A DNA stretch of 64,000 bases from Macrostomum hystrix (Eukaryota > Platyhelminthes > Macrostomidae), in assembly GCA_950097015.1 (NCBI GenBank), contig CATNEN010000001.1, forward strand, positions 10,748,001 to 10,812,000. The letters run 5' to 3'. Each line of letters starts with the position of its first letter. Positions within the stretch are counted from its first letter, which is position 1. Positions 22,757 through 35,093 of the stretch are shown here, one piece after another. Below the pieces are notes generated by a model. That model made no database searches. It was not told where the DNA came from and was given only the letters and a program-made list of their open reading frames with translations. Made by a program: the position numbers and the translations under genes.

Positions 22757-24053
22757 TAAATGTTTTGCTAAATTTAAAAGAAAGCTTCGAATTGAGGTTC
22801 TGACGGAAAAGAGCTTTGCTTACTGAACTTATTTGTTAGCATTGTGCTGGTCTTCAGCCGAAGCTTAGGCACGTTAAGCCGCTCGATTGCAGTGGTTTTG
22901 TCCCGTGATCGTAACATAACCTAAAATGTAAGGGTTTAATCATTTTTGCGAGTGGTGAACTTGAAGATCAGTTTGTGCTTCGCAAAAAGCCCATATATTC
23001 ATAGAAGCTTAAAACATATGATAAGCTCACTTCAGAGAGACCGGACTTTTCAACTTCGCCTTGAATCGAAGAAGTTTCATAAATGAAAACTTATCCGTTC
23101 GGTAGTCCTAGGCAAATTGCGATGGCAGTGTCTCTTTTCTCAGAAGTCCGCATCTGGAATTCACACAATAAAATGTCGCTTATAGTAAAATTTGGGTTGT
23201 ACGAAGGGTGTCTGGTAAGTTGTTACTTTTTAATATCTTGCGTTTAGAAATTCACACCTATAGGCCTTTCAAATTTCATATTCACGATGCCAGAACCAGA
23301 ATCGATTCTGTCTTTCTTATTTTGACTTGTCTGAAAAATACGCACTTAGTTTTCTTTATTTTTAACTTTAAACCATCTCAATATTCCTTTTTTGTTTTGT
23401 TGCTTAAATGTTTTGCTAAATTTAAAAGAAAGCTTCGAATTGAGGTTCTGACGGAAAAGAGCTTTGCTTACTGAACTTATTTGTTAGCATTGTGCTGGTC
23501 TTCAGCCGAAGCTTAGGCACGTTAAGCCGCTCGATTGCAGTGGTTTTGTCCCGTGATCGTAACATAACCTAAAATGTAAGGGTTTAATCATTTTTGCGAG
23601 TGGTGAACTTGAAGATCAGTTTGTGCTTCGCAAAAAGCCCATATATTCATAGAAGCTTAAAACATATGATAAGCTCACTTCAGAGAGACCGGACTTTTCA
23701 ACTTCGCCTTGAATCGAAGAAGTTTCATAAATGAAAACTTATCCGTTCGGTAGTCCTAGGCAAATTGCGATGGCAGTGTCTCTTTTCTCAGAAGTCCGCA
23801 TCTGGAATTCACACAATAAAATGTCGCTTATAGTAAAATTTGGGTTGTACGAAGGGTGTCTGGTAAGTTGTTACTTTTTAATATCTTGCGTTTAGAAATT
23901 CACACTTATAGGCCTTTCAAATTTCATATTCACGATGCCAGAACCAGAATCGATTCTGTCTTTCTCATTTTGACTTGTCTGAAAAATACGCACTTAGTTT
24001 TCTTTATTTTTAACTTTAAACCATCTCAATATTCCTTTTTTGTTTTGTTGCTT
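22757..24053 (+). repeat. 648-bp tandem duplication, two copies
   Basis: Unit 1 is 22757-23404 and unit 2 is 23405-24053, head to tail, differing by only a few substitutions. The junction falls in ...GTTGCT/TAAATG.... The matching open frames in each copy (from 23208 and 23856) are simply the same sequence twice and have no coding hallmarks. Confidence 0.93.
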
Positions 24054-24439
24054 TATTTTTTAGAAAATTATGGTTTTGAAATCGCTTTGTGAAATGAGCT
24101 TGGCTCTTTCACGAGCTTAGCATAATATGGAAGCGAAATATCTTTTTAAATTGACAATTGACATTAACTTTAGGAGATACGGAGCAGCGCTTCAAGAGAA
24201 ATTGATAGTTAAGACTTTAGTAGAGAGAGGTAAGGGAGACTTACGCAACCTATAAGGCCTGGAAATATATTACCACTTTGGATCGGCAGGAGCAAAGTGA
24301 ATGAGATCCACAAGCCGCTTTGCTCTGCTCATGTCGACTATGCTATCAGAAAGATGAAAGTGAGGAGGTGGGTGAATCAAATTGTAGTGAGCCACTGCTT
24401 AGGGGCCTATTGATGCCTCACTAGCTGTCAGTAGCCCCA

Positions 24440-26210
24440 CCTGCAAGGTAGCTTAGGTGTCCCCTTTTGCTGGCATTAAGTGGCTGTCCGGCCCGCCCTC
24501 TCTGGCGTTGTCTGGTCTGTCCCTCTCTGCCCTTCCCTTCCCGGCGGCGCCTGCACTTAGAGTGTGTTGTCTCTTCCCCCCAGGGATGAGTCATCACCTC
24601 TTTGTCCCGCGCTGGCTTTGTTGTCCCTTGTCCTTTTCTTTGTGTGTGGTTGTCTGCACTCAGTCAGCACGTGATTCTCCTCATGTGACTGGCCTCTCTC
24701 TTTGTCTATTAAAGTGCAAGTAAACATGTTTACTGCACTTGGGGCTTTTATTATGGGACAGGAACCTACGTAGGAGTGACGTTTCTGGCGCCACTGACGC
24801 CAGTTGCTATTTTTAGAAACCACGTGATTCCATCACGTGTTTTCTAACTCTGCACTGACCCTATGGGAGGCCCTTGCCTATGTTGTGAGCTGCGTCTCAT
24901 AACGATCTTGCCCCGACCCCTGCGTCTCCAGCCCTTCCACCCCAGCCGCCTGCTCAATCCGGTTCTGCCCGGCCCCGGCTTAGGCCACCCTCCGTTGGCG
25001 TGTTTGTCGTTTGTCGTTCGCCCATTGGCTGTCCCCTGTGCCGTCCTCGCTAGTCTAATCAGGCCTCTCGCCAAGGAGGCTTCTGATTGGCTAGCCGGTC
25101 TCCTTCTCTCTCTCTCTCGGCTTGCAGCCGACCCCAGCCCAGCCCTGTTTGCTACCACCCCAGCCCTGCGTGGCTTAGCCCTACCCCGTCCAGCCCTATG
25201 CCCTCGCCCCACCCCACGCGGTTATTTATTTGCGCGCGCTGCCCGTGGCCAGCCCCGCGCCTCCAGAGTACTAGGGCGAGAACGTTGGCGAAGCTAATAC
25301 AACATTAGAAAGTAGAATCCATAATAAACGACGCAGCCTGAAGCACAATTTATTGCATGAGTTCCACGTTCAACCCCTCCCGGTAAGAAAAGCATTCACG
25401 CGTTATTTATTTCTTTATTATCGAATCTTGTTCCTCTGCCCAACCTCGGCTGCTGCCAAAAACTCACCATCATCCTTCTCCTCCAGAGTCTTCCTCGAGT
25501 CTGCGAAGTGTCGGTACGCTTCCAGACCATCATCTACATCTCTCTTGGGCTGTCGAGTGGCTACCCGCTCGCAGTCAAAACCTTCAGTCAGGGCTTAGCG
25601 AGTGTCGGTACGCTCCAAGTCCATCCCGTCTCTCCTCGGAGTGTCTGGACGCCTCGAGGGTCGCTGCTTCCCCCCCTCTACCCCCGGCAAGCTTTGGGTG
25701 GTCCGTACCCGAACCCCCACTACCGCGTTGGCGAACTGCCGACAATACGAAAGAATTACAACACCTATAAAAGAAAGCTCCCCGCTCCTCTGGCCCTCAA
25801 CCTGGCCGCTTCCTGTCATTAACGTTTTCTCTGACTTATTTTAGTCTCTCTTGTCAGTGCCATCGAGTGTCTAAGTTTCCCACTTCAGTCTCTGCGTGTG
25901 GCTGCTCGCAAGCTCAGTTCTGGCTAAGTCCCGAAACTAACTTAGCCTTCCCCCACCACCCGAGCTACGCAGGACACTGACAGCCTTTAACTGCGACTGA
26001 AACTCTGCACGGTGTGCGCTTCTCAAGACTTCGTGACTTTATCTCTTTCGGGCCAAGGATCCTTCACCTCACCGAATGCAGGAGTCCTGACGCCCTGGTG
26101 GCAGCGCTACTACTACACTACCTAGTATTCTTGGACTTCATATTGGAGTTCGCCGGATCCCGCATTGTTAGCAGGACGACCGGTACAACAAAATGCTCAA
26201 TGAGAAAGGC
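24440..26210 (+). other. GC/pyrimidine-rich region with LTR-like signals
   Basis: Contains several signals found in LTRs, but no LTR pair. They are an ATTAAA about 70 nt before a TGGCGCCACTG stretch (24786-24796), a TTATTTATTTG TATA-like box near 25223, an AATAAA near 25322, and a primer-site-like TGGTGGCAGCG (26096-26106). GTGTCGGTACGCT occurs twice (about 25508 and 25601). Open frames are high-GC artefacts. This is probably one or more solo or truncated LTR elements. Confidence 0.3.
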
Positions 26211-27394
26211 ACAATAGAAAGGTCATGCCGATTGCTTAGCAAGCATTAAAGGCTGTGTAAGACTCAGCCCCTACCTCTCTATATACTTAACTGTCCGTTT
26301 CTTATGAAACACTGGTTTGAATCCTTTGAAGTTGATGTCGATTTAAAGAAGAGACTTGCCGCTTTTAAATGACACCAAACTCGCTTACGCTAAGAAAGAG
26401 TAAAACCACTTTCCGGATACCCCTTGTACGAGGTGTTAGTTAGATGGCAGGGGGCTGAGGGTTTTGCCACGATCATTTTGGCGACAATCAACACAGCTAG
26501 CGGGGAGACACTATCCTGCCCATTGCAGTAGCCCCTGAGCACACAGGCACATGCTGACACAGAGGTGTAAAGCTGCACTGAATTTCTCATTGCAGGCATT
26601 GTACTCGTACACTCATTGTATTTGGGATTTTACCCTCATAGGCATAAATCGCACAGCAACCCCGAAAGTATCTGCGGCTGCTTTAACGTGGCCTCGCTAC
26701 GAACTTAAGGCTCTGGTGCCAGTCAGACGCGTTACTGCTCTGCGACTCAGCCCCCCTGTAGTACGAGCTCGTAGGTGTAGAAAACACCAACAGGAAAACT
26801 GGCAATGAGAAATTACAATGTTACTAGCTAAATCATAAAAGATTGTCCACTTAGTCCTCCCTGGAAAAAAATTCGTTCCGCGGTCCCTCAAATTGAGTAA
26901 TAAATTCGTCTGAGTGCGAATTAGCAAATACTTATAACAATACCACATACTGATCTTTCTGTGAGCAGCTTCACGCGAGAGTTGCTGCATTCAGCGCTGA
27001 GGACGCCATTACGTAAACGAACTTCTTCATGCAGCAGGTTAAGTTGAGCAGGTCGCAGTGCATGAAAAGCTTATTTAGAACTTTTATTCGGCCTAAAATA
27101 ATTACGATTTGATTCTCAGTTTGCATTAAAGAAAAGGCAGATTAAAGGCTTAGAATCGAGAATCACCTTGAAAAGATCCTGTGAGCTTGTAATTTTGTGC
27201 CACAAACAAATTCCAAATAGACTTTTTCGCCCACGCATTGCAGAGAAAATGATGATTGTACTGAAAATTTATGGAAGTTTAGCTTCGGAAATTGAATATA
27301 AAAAGTTTAAGATGGTTCTAACTTCTAATGTAGAAATTATATTGACTTTCTAATAAGGTAACTTAGGTACCACAAAAACATAAGGTTCGTGGGA
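26211..27394. other. no gene recognised
   Basis: Mixed sequence between the LTR-like region and the polypurine tract; nothing supported. Confidence 0.3.
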
Positions 27395-28980
27395 GATAAA
27401 GGGGAAGAAGGGCAATGGTAGGGTACTAATGATAGGATTGATAGGTTACTAAGTGTAGAAAGATGTGCAGGGGAAGAGGAGCAGAGGCAGATAATCAGGG
27501 GTAGAGCAAGGGACAGAAAAGCAAGGTTAGATCAGGGGTAGAGCAGAGAGTAGATATGCAGGGGTAGAGGTGCAGGAGTAGAGTGGGGAAGAGCGGAGGA
27601 GAGCTGCGAAGAGCGGGGATGCGCGGAGAAGAGTGCAGAAGAGTTGTGGTGAGCGGGGAAGAACTGAGGAGAGATGCAGAGAGTGGGGAAGAGCGAGATG
27701 ACGGGGAAGAGCGGAGAAGAGAGGTGAAGAGCGGAGGAGAGTGGAGAAGAGCGGAGGAGAGCGGAGGAGAGTGGAGAAGAGCGGAGGAGAGTGGGGAAGA
27801 GCGGAGGAGAGTGGAGAAGAGCGGAGTAGAGTGGGGAAGATCGGGAAAGAGCTGCAGAGAGCGGAGAAGAGCTGCAGAGAACGGAGAAGAGAGGATAAGC
27901 AAAGGAGAGCGGAAAGAGAGGGAGAGTGGGGAGTGATATAGAGTAGAGAGAGGGAGAGGGGGAGTGGGGGACGGGGTAGATTGAGTGGGAGGGAGAGGTG
28001 GACGGGGAGAGGTGGTGGCAAGGGGGTAGAGTGGGGGAGAGCGGGAGGCGGGGGAGAAGGGGAGCAGTGTAGAGTAGGGAGAGGGTGAGGAGGGGAAGAG
28101 GGGGAAGAGGGAAAAAGGGGGAAGAGGGGGACTAGTGGAGAGCAGGGGTAGAGTGGGGGAGCAAGGGGAGAGGGGTAGAGTAGGGAGAGGGACAGAGGGG
28201 TACTGGGAGAGAGGGGGGACTGGTAGAAAGGGGAGAGTGGGAGGGAGCAGGGGTATAGTGGGGGAAAGGGGAAGAGCAAGGGGAGAGCAGGGGAAAGCTG
28301 AAAGAGAGGGTGAGTGGGGGAGCAGTGAAGAGTAGCAAGATGGGGAAGAGGGGAGAGGGGGTCTGGAAGAGAATGGAGGAGAGTAAGGGTAGCAGGGGAG
28401 TGGGAAGAGGGGGAGGGTAGGAGTGAAGAGTAGGTTTAAGGGGGAGGAGAAAGGCAGACTGGATAATAGAGGAAAGAGTATGGGAACAGTGTAGAATAAG
28501 GATGGGAAAGAGGGGGAATTAGAGCCTAGGGGAGAGGGGGAGAATAGGTGAGTAGGTTAGAGTAGAGGGGGAGATGAAAACGTAGGGAGAGGGGAAGAGT
28601 GGATAAGCAATATAGAGAAAGAAAGGGAGAAGTGAGGGAAAGGGGGACTAGGGGAGAGAGGAGAATGAACAAGGAATGTAGTGTAGGGAGAGAAGGAAGA
28701 GAGAAAAAGAGACTTGGAGAGAGGGGGGAAGAATGGGGGAGCAAGGGTAGAATAGGGGAGAGAAAGAGATCATTGGAGAGCAAAGGAAAGCGAATGAGAT
28801 AAAGTGTGGAAAAAGGGCAGGAGAAAGTAGAGAGTAGAGGAGAGTGGTCAGAGCAAAGGAAAGGTAGAAAAGCCAGGGAGAATATGCCCCTAAAGAAAGA
28901 GATGATAATAAAGGATAGGGAGTATAGGGGTAAGGAGATATAGGGGAGAGGAATATAGGGGTAAGGAGAAGAGTGGGGGG
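27395..28980 (+). repeat. polypurine minisatellite (GAG/GGAGAG units)
   Basis: About 1.6 kb in which the plus strand is almost only A and G. The best-ordered part, about 27600-27850, is built from GAGCGGAGGAGAGTGGAGAA units; it becomes (GGGGAGAG)-like and irregular to the right. Long Ser/Pro/Leu frames on the minus strand and Arg/Glu/Gly frames on the plus strand are artefacts. Mirror-symmetric purine runs of this size can form triplex (H-DNA). Confidence 0.9.
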
Positions 28981-29545
28981 AAATTAATTCTTAAAATTTA
29001 TTTTTTAACTGCACATAATATAATTATAGTCATATAGAAAGCTTAGCTCTGACTTGCTAACCTAGATTTATATAATTTAAATTTGCTATATAAGACAAGG
29101 AGAGAAAGCCAAATAAAGATACAAAATAATCATAGTAGGCTAAATTACTTGAAGTATAAAAAACTGATATAGTATGGCAGGCTTATTACTTCCATCTAGG
29201 CCAATGACAGAGATATAGGATAGGGCCTGTATACATACTAATGTAGGCCTAGGTCTATACAAAATATAACATGACACTAGTCCATGATATCAATTAAAGT
29301 AATTTGCCATGTATTTTAAGCTATAACTATCTAATTGTGACCTTACTAAACCACAGAATTCACGTCGGCTATATATTAGTTCATATAATCATATGTGAAT
29401 TATATTAGAATATAATTCACATACCACATGCTACAGCATGGCATGTGCTAAGCAGTTCCAAAATACCATAAGCTAGTGGCCTACCTACCATAAGCGAGTG
29501 GTCAGATATAATAATATATCAGTGGTTTACAAGGCCTATTGAACA
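28981..29545. other. AT-rich DNA, no gene
   Basis: AT-rich with short palindromes near 29390-29430. Nothing coding. Confidence 0.35.
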
Positions 29546-29908
29546 TGTTCTAAGAACATCGAACATGTTCGGTACAGCCTTAGAAGCATTCGTTTTGCAT
29601 GTTCGATAATGCTATGTAGGTGGGTTTAAAGAATATGTTTCAATATTATTATTTTTCATGTCTGTAATTTATTGCACGCGTACTAAATTTCTACCCCCCA
29701 TGCGCTGAGTCATTTTCTCTCTGGCGGCAACTCATTCTTGGGCTTCAGCATGTACGTTTATTTGCCCACCCCAATTAAATTGATTTAAATAGGCTACTGG
29801 TCGTTAGCAGCACTGAGAGTGACCGCGTCGTTTATAGCCTATAGTTTTCAAAGCTCAAATGACGGCCTACTTAGTTTTTTTCAATCGTTGAGAACTAGCT
29901 CACAAACA
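29546..29908 (+). repeat. putative 5' LTR of the BEL/Pao element
   Basis: The right end (...CACAAACA) is fixed by the primer site 3 nt further on. The left end is a guess at a TGTT that would match an AACA right end. There is only one copy in the window because the element is cut off at 31645, so the left boundary is uncertain. Confidence 0.35.
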
Positions 29909-29910
29909 CT

Positions 29911-29929
29911 TGGTAGCAGAGCGTGGTTT
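29911..29929 (+). promoter_or_regulatory. primer-binding site, initiator tRNA-Met type
   Basis: TGGTAGCAGAGCGTGGTTT matches the complement of the 3' end of animal initiator tRNA-Met at 17 of 19 positions, by my recollection of that tRNA. It is the expected start point of minus-strand cDNA synthesis, 82 nt upstream of the gag ATG. Confidence 0.6.
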
Positions 29930-29992
29930 GTCAAGCCACCAGACATCGCTTATAATAGTGCAAGTCCGAGCTAGGCAATACAGTAGGCAGAA

Positions 29993-31643
29993 ATGAGCGA
30001 CGATGAAGAACAGAAGAAACCGACAGAGCTCGACGTGTCATCGCTGAACGCTCTTAGGCGACAAAAGGCAAAGTGCAAGTCTGCACTCACCAAGAGCCGC
30101 AGTAGGCCATTCAGAGAGAATGCGAGACCGTCACCAAAGCGTACAAGGAGGCGGCAGAAGTTATCCAGCAGCTTTGCGATGAGCTAGAACAGCAATCGGA
30201 TCCAGGGGCACAGAAAAAGCTGCTCGACGAGATCGACACAATCGAGGACGACTATAGAACAGCTATGCAGGCGGTTTAGCGGTACCTCATGGCCCGCACA
30301 GCACCGCGAACAACATCGACTACAGCTACGGCGGCACCTGAGGAGCCAGCAGCGGCTCAGCCACTGTGTGGAGCCAGCCGAGGCCAGCGATTCGGATTCA
30401 GCGAGGCGGCGCCGGAGCTCCTGCCAAGTCAACAGCAGCAAAATCCGTACAGAGGATGGAGTGGTGAGTTTGGCTACCTGACTTCAAACCAGCGAAGGGG
30501 CTTCGAGAAGGAGGACGATGATCTAGCCAGGGCTTCTGGTGACTGCTGTGAGCGTAGAGTGGGCAATTCTTCAGAGCAGCAACTATCGAAGGATCTCTGG
30601 AAGATGCTCCGTGGAGTGGAGATTCCTACCTTTTATGGCGACAAGCAGCAGTATGAAGCGTGAAAGGCAGCCTTTATGGCTTGCATTGATAGGGCGCCTG
30701 CAACTCCGGAATTCAAGCTGCTTCAGCTGCGCCAGTATCTGAAGGGAGCAGCGCTGAAAGTGATCGAGCACCTGGGTCACTCGGCAGCGGCGTATGAGGC
30801 GGCGAAGGAGAGGCTGGAGCGAGAGTATGGTGGCAAGAGGAGGCAGTTGGCTCTTTATTTAGAAGAATTAGACAGTTCTCCACCTTTGAAGCAGAATAGT
30901 GCAGAGGAGTTGAAGAAGTTTGCGAATCTCTTAGACGTTGCTGTTATTAATCTAGAAGAAGCTGGCAAGAACACCGAACTCAGCGATGGCCTACTGTCTG
31001 CTAGATTGCAGAAAAAGCTCCCAGAGCCGATGGTCGCAGCGTTTCGCCGTTGGCTATTCAAGAAAGAGAAAGCAGAGGGTGTAAGGACACTTCGAGAATG
31101 GGTGCTGAGTGAGTCCGAGTTCCGGACTCAGGCAGCAGAGATTGTGCACGGAGTAGCCACTTCCAACCAGGAGCAACCAAAGAAAGAAGGGAAGCAGAAG
31201 ACTTTCCACGTGATGCATCAAAGCAAAAGCTCAGGCGAGAGGTACTCTTGTGTTGTTTGCAAGGAGCCGCACGAACTGTGGAAGTGTCCAATGTTTGCAA
31301 AGCTGTCTTCCGAAAATCGATGGAAAGCTGCTCAGGAAGCCAGGGCTTGTTTCCGGTGTCTAGGACATGGCCACAGTGCTATAAACTGTCGACGAGGTCG
31401 CAAGTGTGGCATTGACGGTTGCAGCAAAACACACCATCGTTTGCTGCATTCAACAGCAAGATCAGAGGCAAAAGCAAAGCCCGAGGCAGCTTCAGCGGCA
31501 AAGCAGCAAGCTGAGAAATACCAGCCAAAAGCAGAAACTGTGACTATGGTGTCCAGGGAGGCTAGTGCAGTGTCGCTGCGAACAGTGCCAGTCATTCTTA
31601 AGTCGAATAGACGTGCGGTGAAAGTAGTATGCAAGAGGGGGCT
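29993..31643 (+). pseudogene. gag: BEL/Pao gag (DUF1759-type) with zinc knuckles, interrupted
   Basis: Starts at ATG 29993 (acidic start DDEEQKKPTELDVSSLNALR). A frame change near 30090, a TAG near 30272 and a TGA at 30661 break it. The longest open part, 30676-31659, shows the DUF1759-like fold common to BEL/Pao gag (LLQLRQYLKGAALKVIEHL, AAKERLEREYGGKR). It is followed by a Cys/His region: CVVCKEPHELWKCPMF, then CFRCLGHGHSAINC (a CCHC knuckle), then CGIDGCSKTHHRLLH. This order is diagnostic for BEL/Pao. The frame ends where repeat R begins (about 31645), so protease and RT are not in the window. Confidence 0.88.
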
Positions 31644-31644
31644 T

Positions 31645-32345
31645 CTAGGACAAAAATAATCGCAGCCTCCATTATCCACAAGCCATTACTTTTATTCTTC
31701 CCGAAGAGATCAGGAAAAAAGGGTCCCTGCCTCTCTCTAAAAAACTCCGTCTCCATATTCTAAATTCTCTACTTTTAATATTCCACAACAGTTTGTGAGT
31801 TGCATATCTAGGACAAAAATTATCGCAGCCTCCTTAATGCACAAACCATTACCTTTATTCTTCCCGAAGGAAAAAGAGTCCCCGCCAATAAAAATCCGTC
31901 TCCATATTCTCTACTTTCCAGTTTGTGAGTTGCATATCTTAAACAAAAAATTATCGCAGCCACCTTAATACTCCCTAAGAGACCATGCCCAAAATAGTGA
32001 ACCTGCAAAAAGCGTGCTAAATCCATAAAACTATAACACCTAGATTCCCAATCCCCAAACTTAAGACCCCAAACCTAGGGTGCTCATCCTCCGAAAAAAT
32101 TTATATTCTCATTAAAAATGCTCCCAATCATCTCTCCAGGATCTTATTACAAAAGTCATGAGCCTAATTACAAGAGTAAATACCGATGCAAACTAGAATG
32201 CAGCGAGTACATGAGAAAATATTGGCCCAACGTCGATATCAATGTCCCTAATATTAATATAGCTCTCCAAAGACACTGGTTTCATAAATATGGAGTAATT
32301 ATAAGGGACTATGACAGCTACTATAACTTTGCAGAAATCATTAGG
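31645..32345 (+). repeat. dispersed repeat R, copy 2
   Basis: Same-orientation homologue of 4815-5483. It has three partial internal subrepeats of roughly 140 bp (each with GGACAAAAATTATCGCAGCC). A 78-codon frame at 32118-32354 (containing CKLECSEYMRKYWPNVD) is open here but broken in copy 1. It sits directly on the truncated BEL/Pao gag, so it either inserted there or marks a rearrangement point. Family not recognised. Confidence 0.85.
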
Positions 32346-32543
32346 CAGCTATAGACTTTCGATACAATACGCTTTAAGACTTCTAGACTGCATTAAAATC
32401 GATATTTTTACGTACAAGCGTATGACATTTTCTGTGTGGCGGCTGGCGTTGAGCGGAATGGGTACGGCAGCTGTTTCTTGCCATAGTTCTTAGCGCGAGC
32501 GGCGTTGGTAGTCACTCCCAGTTGGCTCTAGCCCCCCTCACAA

Positions 32544-32740
32544 TCCACTATACTAAAAATGAAATGCTTGGTTGGTTGGTTGGTTGGTTGGTTGGTTGGT
32601 TGGTTGTAATTGATTTTCTCCCGAACGGCTCAACCGATTTTCACCATTTCTTAACCAAAAGATGCTAAATATGGGGACAATTTTACACGTATTTTTATTA
32701 AGCTGAACTTCATTGCTAAGGGGATTAAATATTCGAAAAA
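32544..32740 (+). repeat. Helitron 1 5' terminal region
   Basis: Shares with 51373-51545 the segment from TATACTAAAAATGAAATG through TTGATTTTCTCCCGAACGG and AAGGGGATTAAATATTCGAA. The shared start just inside a TC dinucleotide in both copies defines the left end to within a few bases. A (GGTT) microsatellite at 32568-32606 is expanded here and nearly absent in Helitron 2. Confidence 0.75.
32568..32606 (+). repeat. (GGTT)n microsatellite
   Basis: About nine and a half tandem GGTT units next to the Helitron 5' end. Confidence 0.95.
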
Positions 32741-33174
32741 CATGATTTTTTAAAGGTCAAACCATCTTGGCCTATTGAGAATTTCACTGACAGCCACTGA
32801 ATTAGAATTGCATCGTCAAATTGCGCAACAACCCCTAGCTGATTGAATTTGAAGCCTGCACTCTGGAGACAAATTTGAAATAAATGTACACAACCAACTG
32901 CGAGACTGAGTGTACTCTATTTTCTTACTTCATTGTACAAAGCCAGAACTTTGAGAATTCATTTTATAAGGCTGATTTTTGCACCCACTAACCAACAGTC
33001 GGAATAGCCGATGTGTAGGCACTAGGAATAGGTTAGGCTAGGCTAGGGTTCGATTCTGCACTGCGTCAAATCATTTAGACTAACTTTCAGCCAGTAGTGA
33101 TTGAAGATTATTTTAATTTATATTTTTTCATTTCGTAAATAAAATATCATAAATCATAGCAAAGCTGAGTTTGT

Positions 33175-34190
33175 CATAGAAAACCTGAGTTTGAATCATG
33201 GCTAAACCATAGTCTGAATCATGGCTAAACCAGAGTTTGAATCATGGCTAAACCATCGTTTGAATCATGGCTAAAGCAGAGTTTGAATCATGGCTAAACC
33301 AGAGTCCGAATCATGGCTAAACCAGAGTTTGAATCATGGCAAAACTGGAGTTTGAATCATGGCTAAACCAGAGTTTGAATCATGGCTAAACCAGAGTTTG
33401 AATCATGGCTAAACCAGAGTTTGAATCATGGCTAAACCAGAGTTTGAATCATGGCTAAACCAGAGTTTGAATCATGGCTAAACCAGAGTCCGAATCATGG
33501 CTAAACCAGAGTCTGAATCATGGCTAAACCAGAGTTTGAATCATGGCTAAACCAGAGCTTGAATCATTGCAAAACCAGAGTTTGAATCATGGCTAAACCA
33601 GAGTCTAAATTATGGCTAAACCATAGTATGAATCATGGCTAAACCATAGTCTGAATCATGGCTAAACCAGCGTCTGAATCATAGCTAAACCAGAGCTTGA
33701 ATCATGGCTAAACCAGCGTCTGAATCATGGCTAAACCAGAGTTTGAATCATGGCTAAACCAGAGCTTGAATCATGGCTAAACCAGAGCTTGAATCATGGC
33801 TAAACCAGAGCTTGAATCATGGCTAAACCAGAGTTTGAATCATGGCTAAACCAGAGCTTGAATCATGGCTAAACCAGAGCTTAAATCATGGCTAAACCAG
33901 AGCTTGAATCATGGCTAAACCAGAGTTTGAATCATGGCTAAACAAGAGTTTGAATCATGGCTAAACCAGAGTTTGAATCATGGCTAAACCAGAGCTTGAA
34001 TCATGGCTAAACCAGAGCTTAAATCATGGCTAAACCAGAGCTTGAATCATGGCTAAACCAGAGTTTGAATCATGGCTAAACAAGAGTTTGAATCATGGCT
34101 AAACCAGAGTTTCAATCATGGCTAAACCAGAGCTTGAATCATAGCCAACCAGAGTTTGAATCATAGCCAACCAGAGTTTGAATAAGGGCA
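33175..34190 (+). repeat. 23-bp minisatellite, array 1
   Basis: About 44 copies of GAATCATGGCTAAACCAGAG plus TTT (variants CTT, TCT, TCC). The same unit recurs at 45250-46025 upstream of the RPA-like gene and, inverted, in an intron at 35985-36092. Helitron 2 lacks it at the equivalent place. Confidence 0.95.
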
Positions 34191-34369
34191 AAAGCAGTTT
34201 TCCAAAGCCAGTTTTGTTAAAAGTGATACTGATTATCACTGATATTGATGATATCACTGATATCAGTGATACTGGTTATAACACTGATAAGAATTGCAGT
34301 GTGTCAAATGTAGATAACTAGATAACTGTGTTAACCCCACTGGCGAGACACATCACAGCTTTTCTCACT

Positions 34370-34676
34370 GGCTGGCGCAGACCAGTGTACATTGTGAGCC
34401 CTCTGCCCCGGAATGTGGACACACGGGCCTGGAGAGCCCACACGCCAAATCATAGGTTTTTTGATTTAGACCCCTATTTCTTTATCGATTTTTCAGTTTT
34501 ACCCTGCGTCTTAAGATAAGCTCCAATTCAGCCCACTGGATGATAAAAAGCCTGCAAATTAGTTTGGCTAAAGGGCGCCTTATCTGATTCTTCAGACATC
34601 CAAATCCACAAACTTTCATCTTTCAAACCATATCATTCTTTCTCAACTATTTCATTTCGCTTCTCATTTCTCAATC
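34370..34676 (+). promoter_or_regulatory. conserved promoter/5' UTR of the Rep/helicase gene
   Basis: About 300 bp immediately upstream of the ATG that is highly similar to 52493-52795 in Helitron 2, while the minisatellites further upstream differ. It contains a TATA-like GATGATAAA(A/T)AGCC and a pyrimidine-rich leader ending TTCTCAATC just before ATG. Conservation limited to this block suggests core promoter plus 5' UTR. Confidence 0.6.
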
Positions 34677-35051
34677 ATGGTTCGACGCGGCGCCAGCAGT
34701 TTAAAGAAGAGCCGCGATGCCAAGCGACGGCGACAGGCAGAATCCGAGGCAGAGCGGGCTGCCCGACTGGAAGAACAGCGGCAGCGGAATGCTCAGTGCA
34801 GACATGCTGAGACTGAGGCAGAGCGGGCTGCCCGACTGGAAGAACAGCGGCAGCGGAATGCTCAGTGCAGACATGCTGCGACTGAGGCAGAGCGGGCTGC
34901 CCGACTGGAAGAACAGCGGCAGCGGAATGCTCAGTGCAGACATGCTGAGACTGAGGCAGAGCGGGCTGCCCGACTGGAAGAACAGCGGCAGCGGAATGCT
35001 CAGTGCTTTAAAGCTTTGTGCCTGTGTACACAGAAATGTTTACCGTTGTAA
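34677..35051 (+). pseudogene. Helitron 1 first exon, coiled-coil repeats, truncated
   Basis: Starts VRRGASSLKKSRDAKRRR after Met, then four 23-residue repeats (69-bp units) with ARLEEQRQRNAQ cores. Such a charged repeated N-terminus is common in animal Helitron proteins. In Helitron 2 this exon ends at a clean GT donor (53137). Here the sequence jumps from the fourth repeat (about 35007) into what corresponds to the intron before the Rep exon, so the donor, the next intron and the whole OTU/N-domain exon are deleted. The frame runs on to a stop at 35051. Confidence 0.8.
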
Positions 35052-35093
35052 AGAGTTTTGTTAAAAGCATTTGTTACTACCGTTCAAAATCAG

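Noticed and set aside
24844-25844. Several 80-140-codon frames on both strands
   Set aside because: High GC/pyrimidine bias keeps frames open; no domain, and LTR-like signals explain the region better.
26640-26800. Possible rRNA fragment
   Set aside because: A GC-rich patch looked rRNA-like at first, but no conserved LSU or SSU core motif could be matched.
27495-28802. Long minus-strand Ser/Pro/Leu frame (250 codons) and plus-strand Arg/Glu frames
   Set aside because: By-products of the polypurine tract; no stop codons arise easily in such sequence, and there is no start context or domain.
33170-34200. CRISPR-like array
   Set aside because: The 23-bp units are contiguous with no unique spacers; it is a minisatellite. 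The same applies to the 31-bp arrays.
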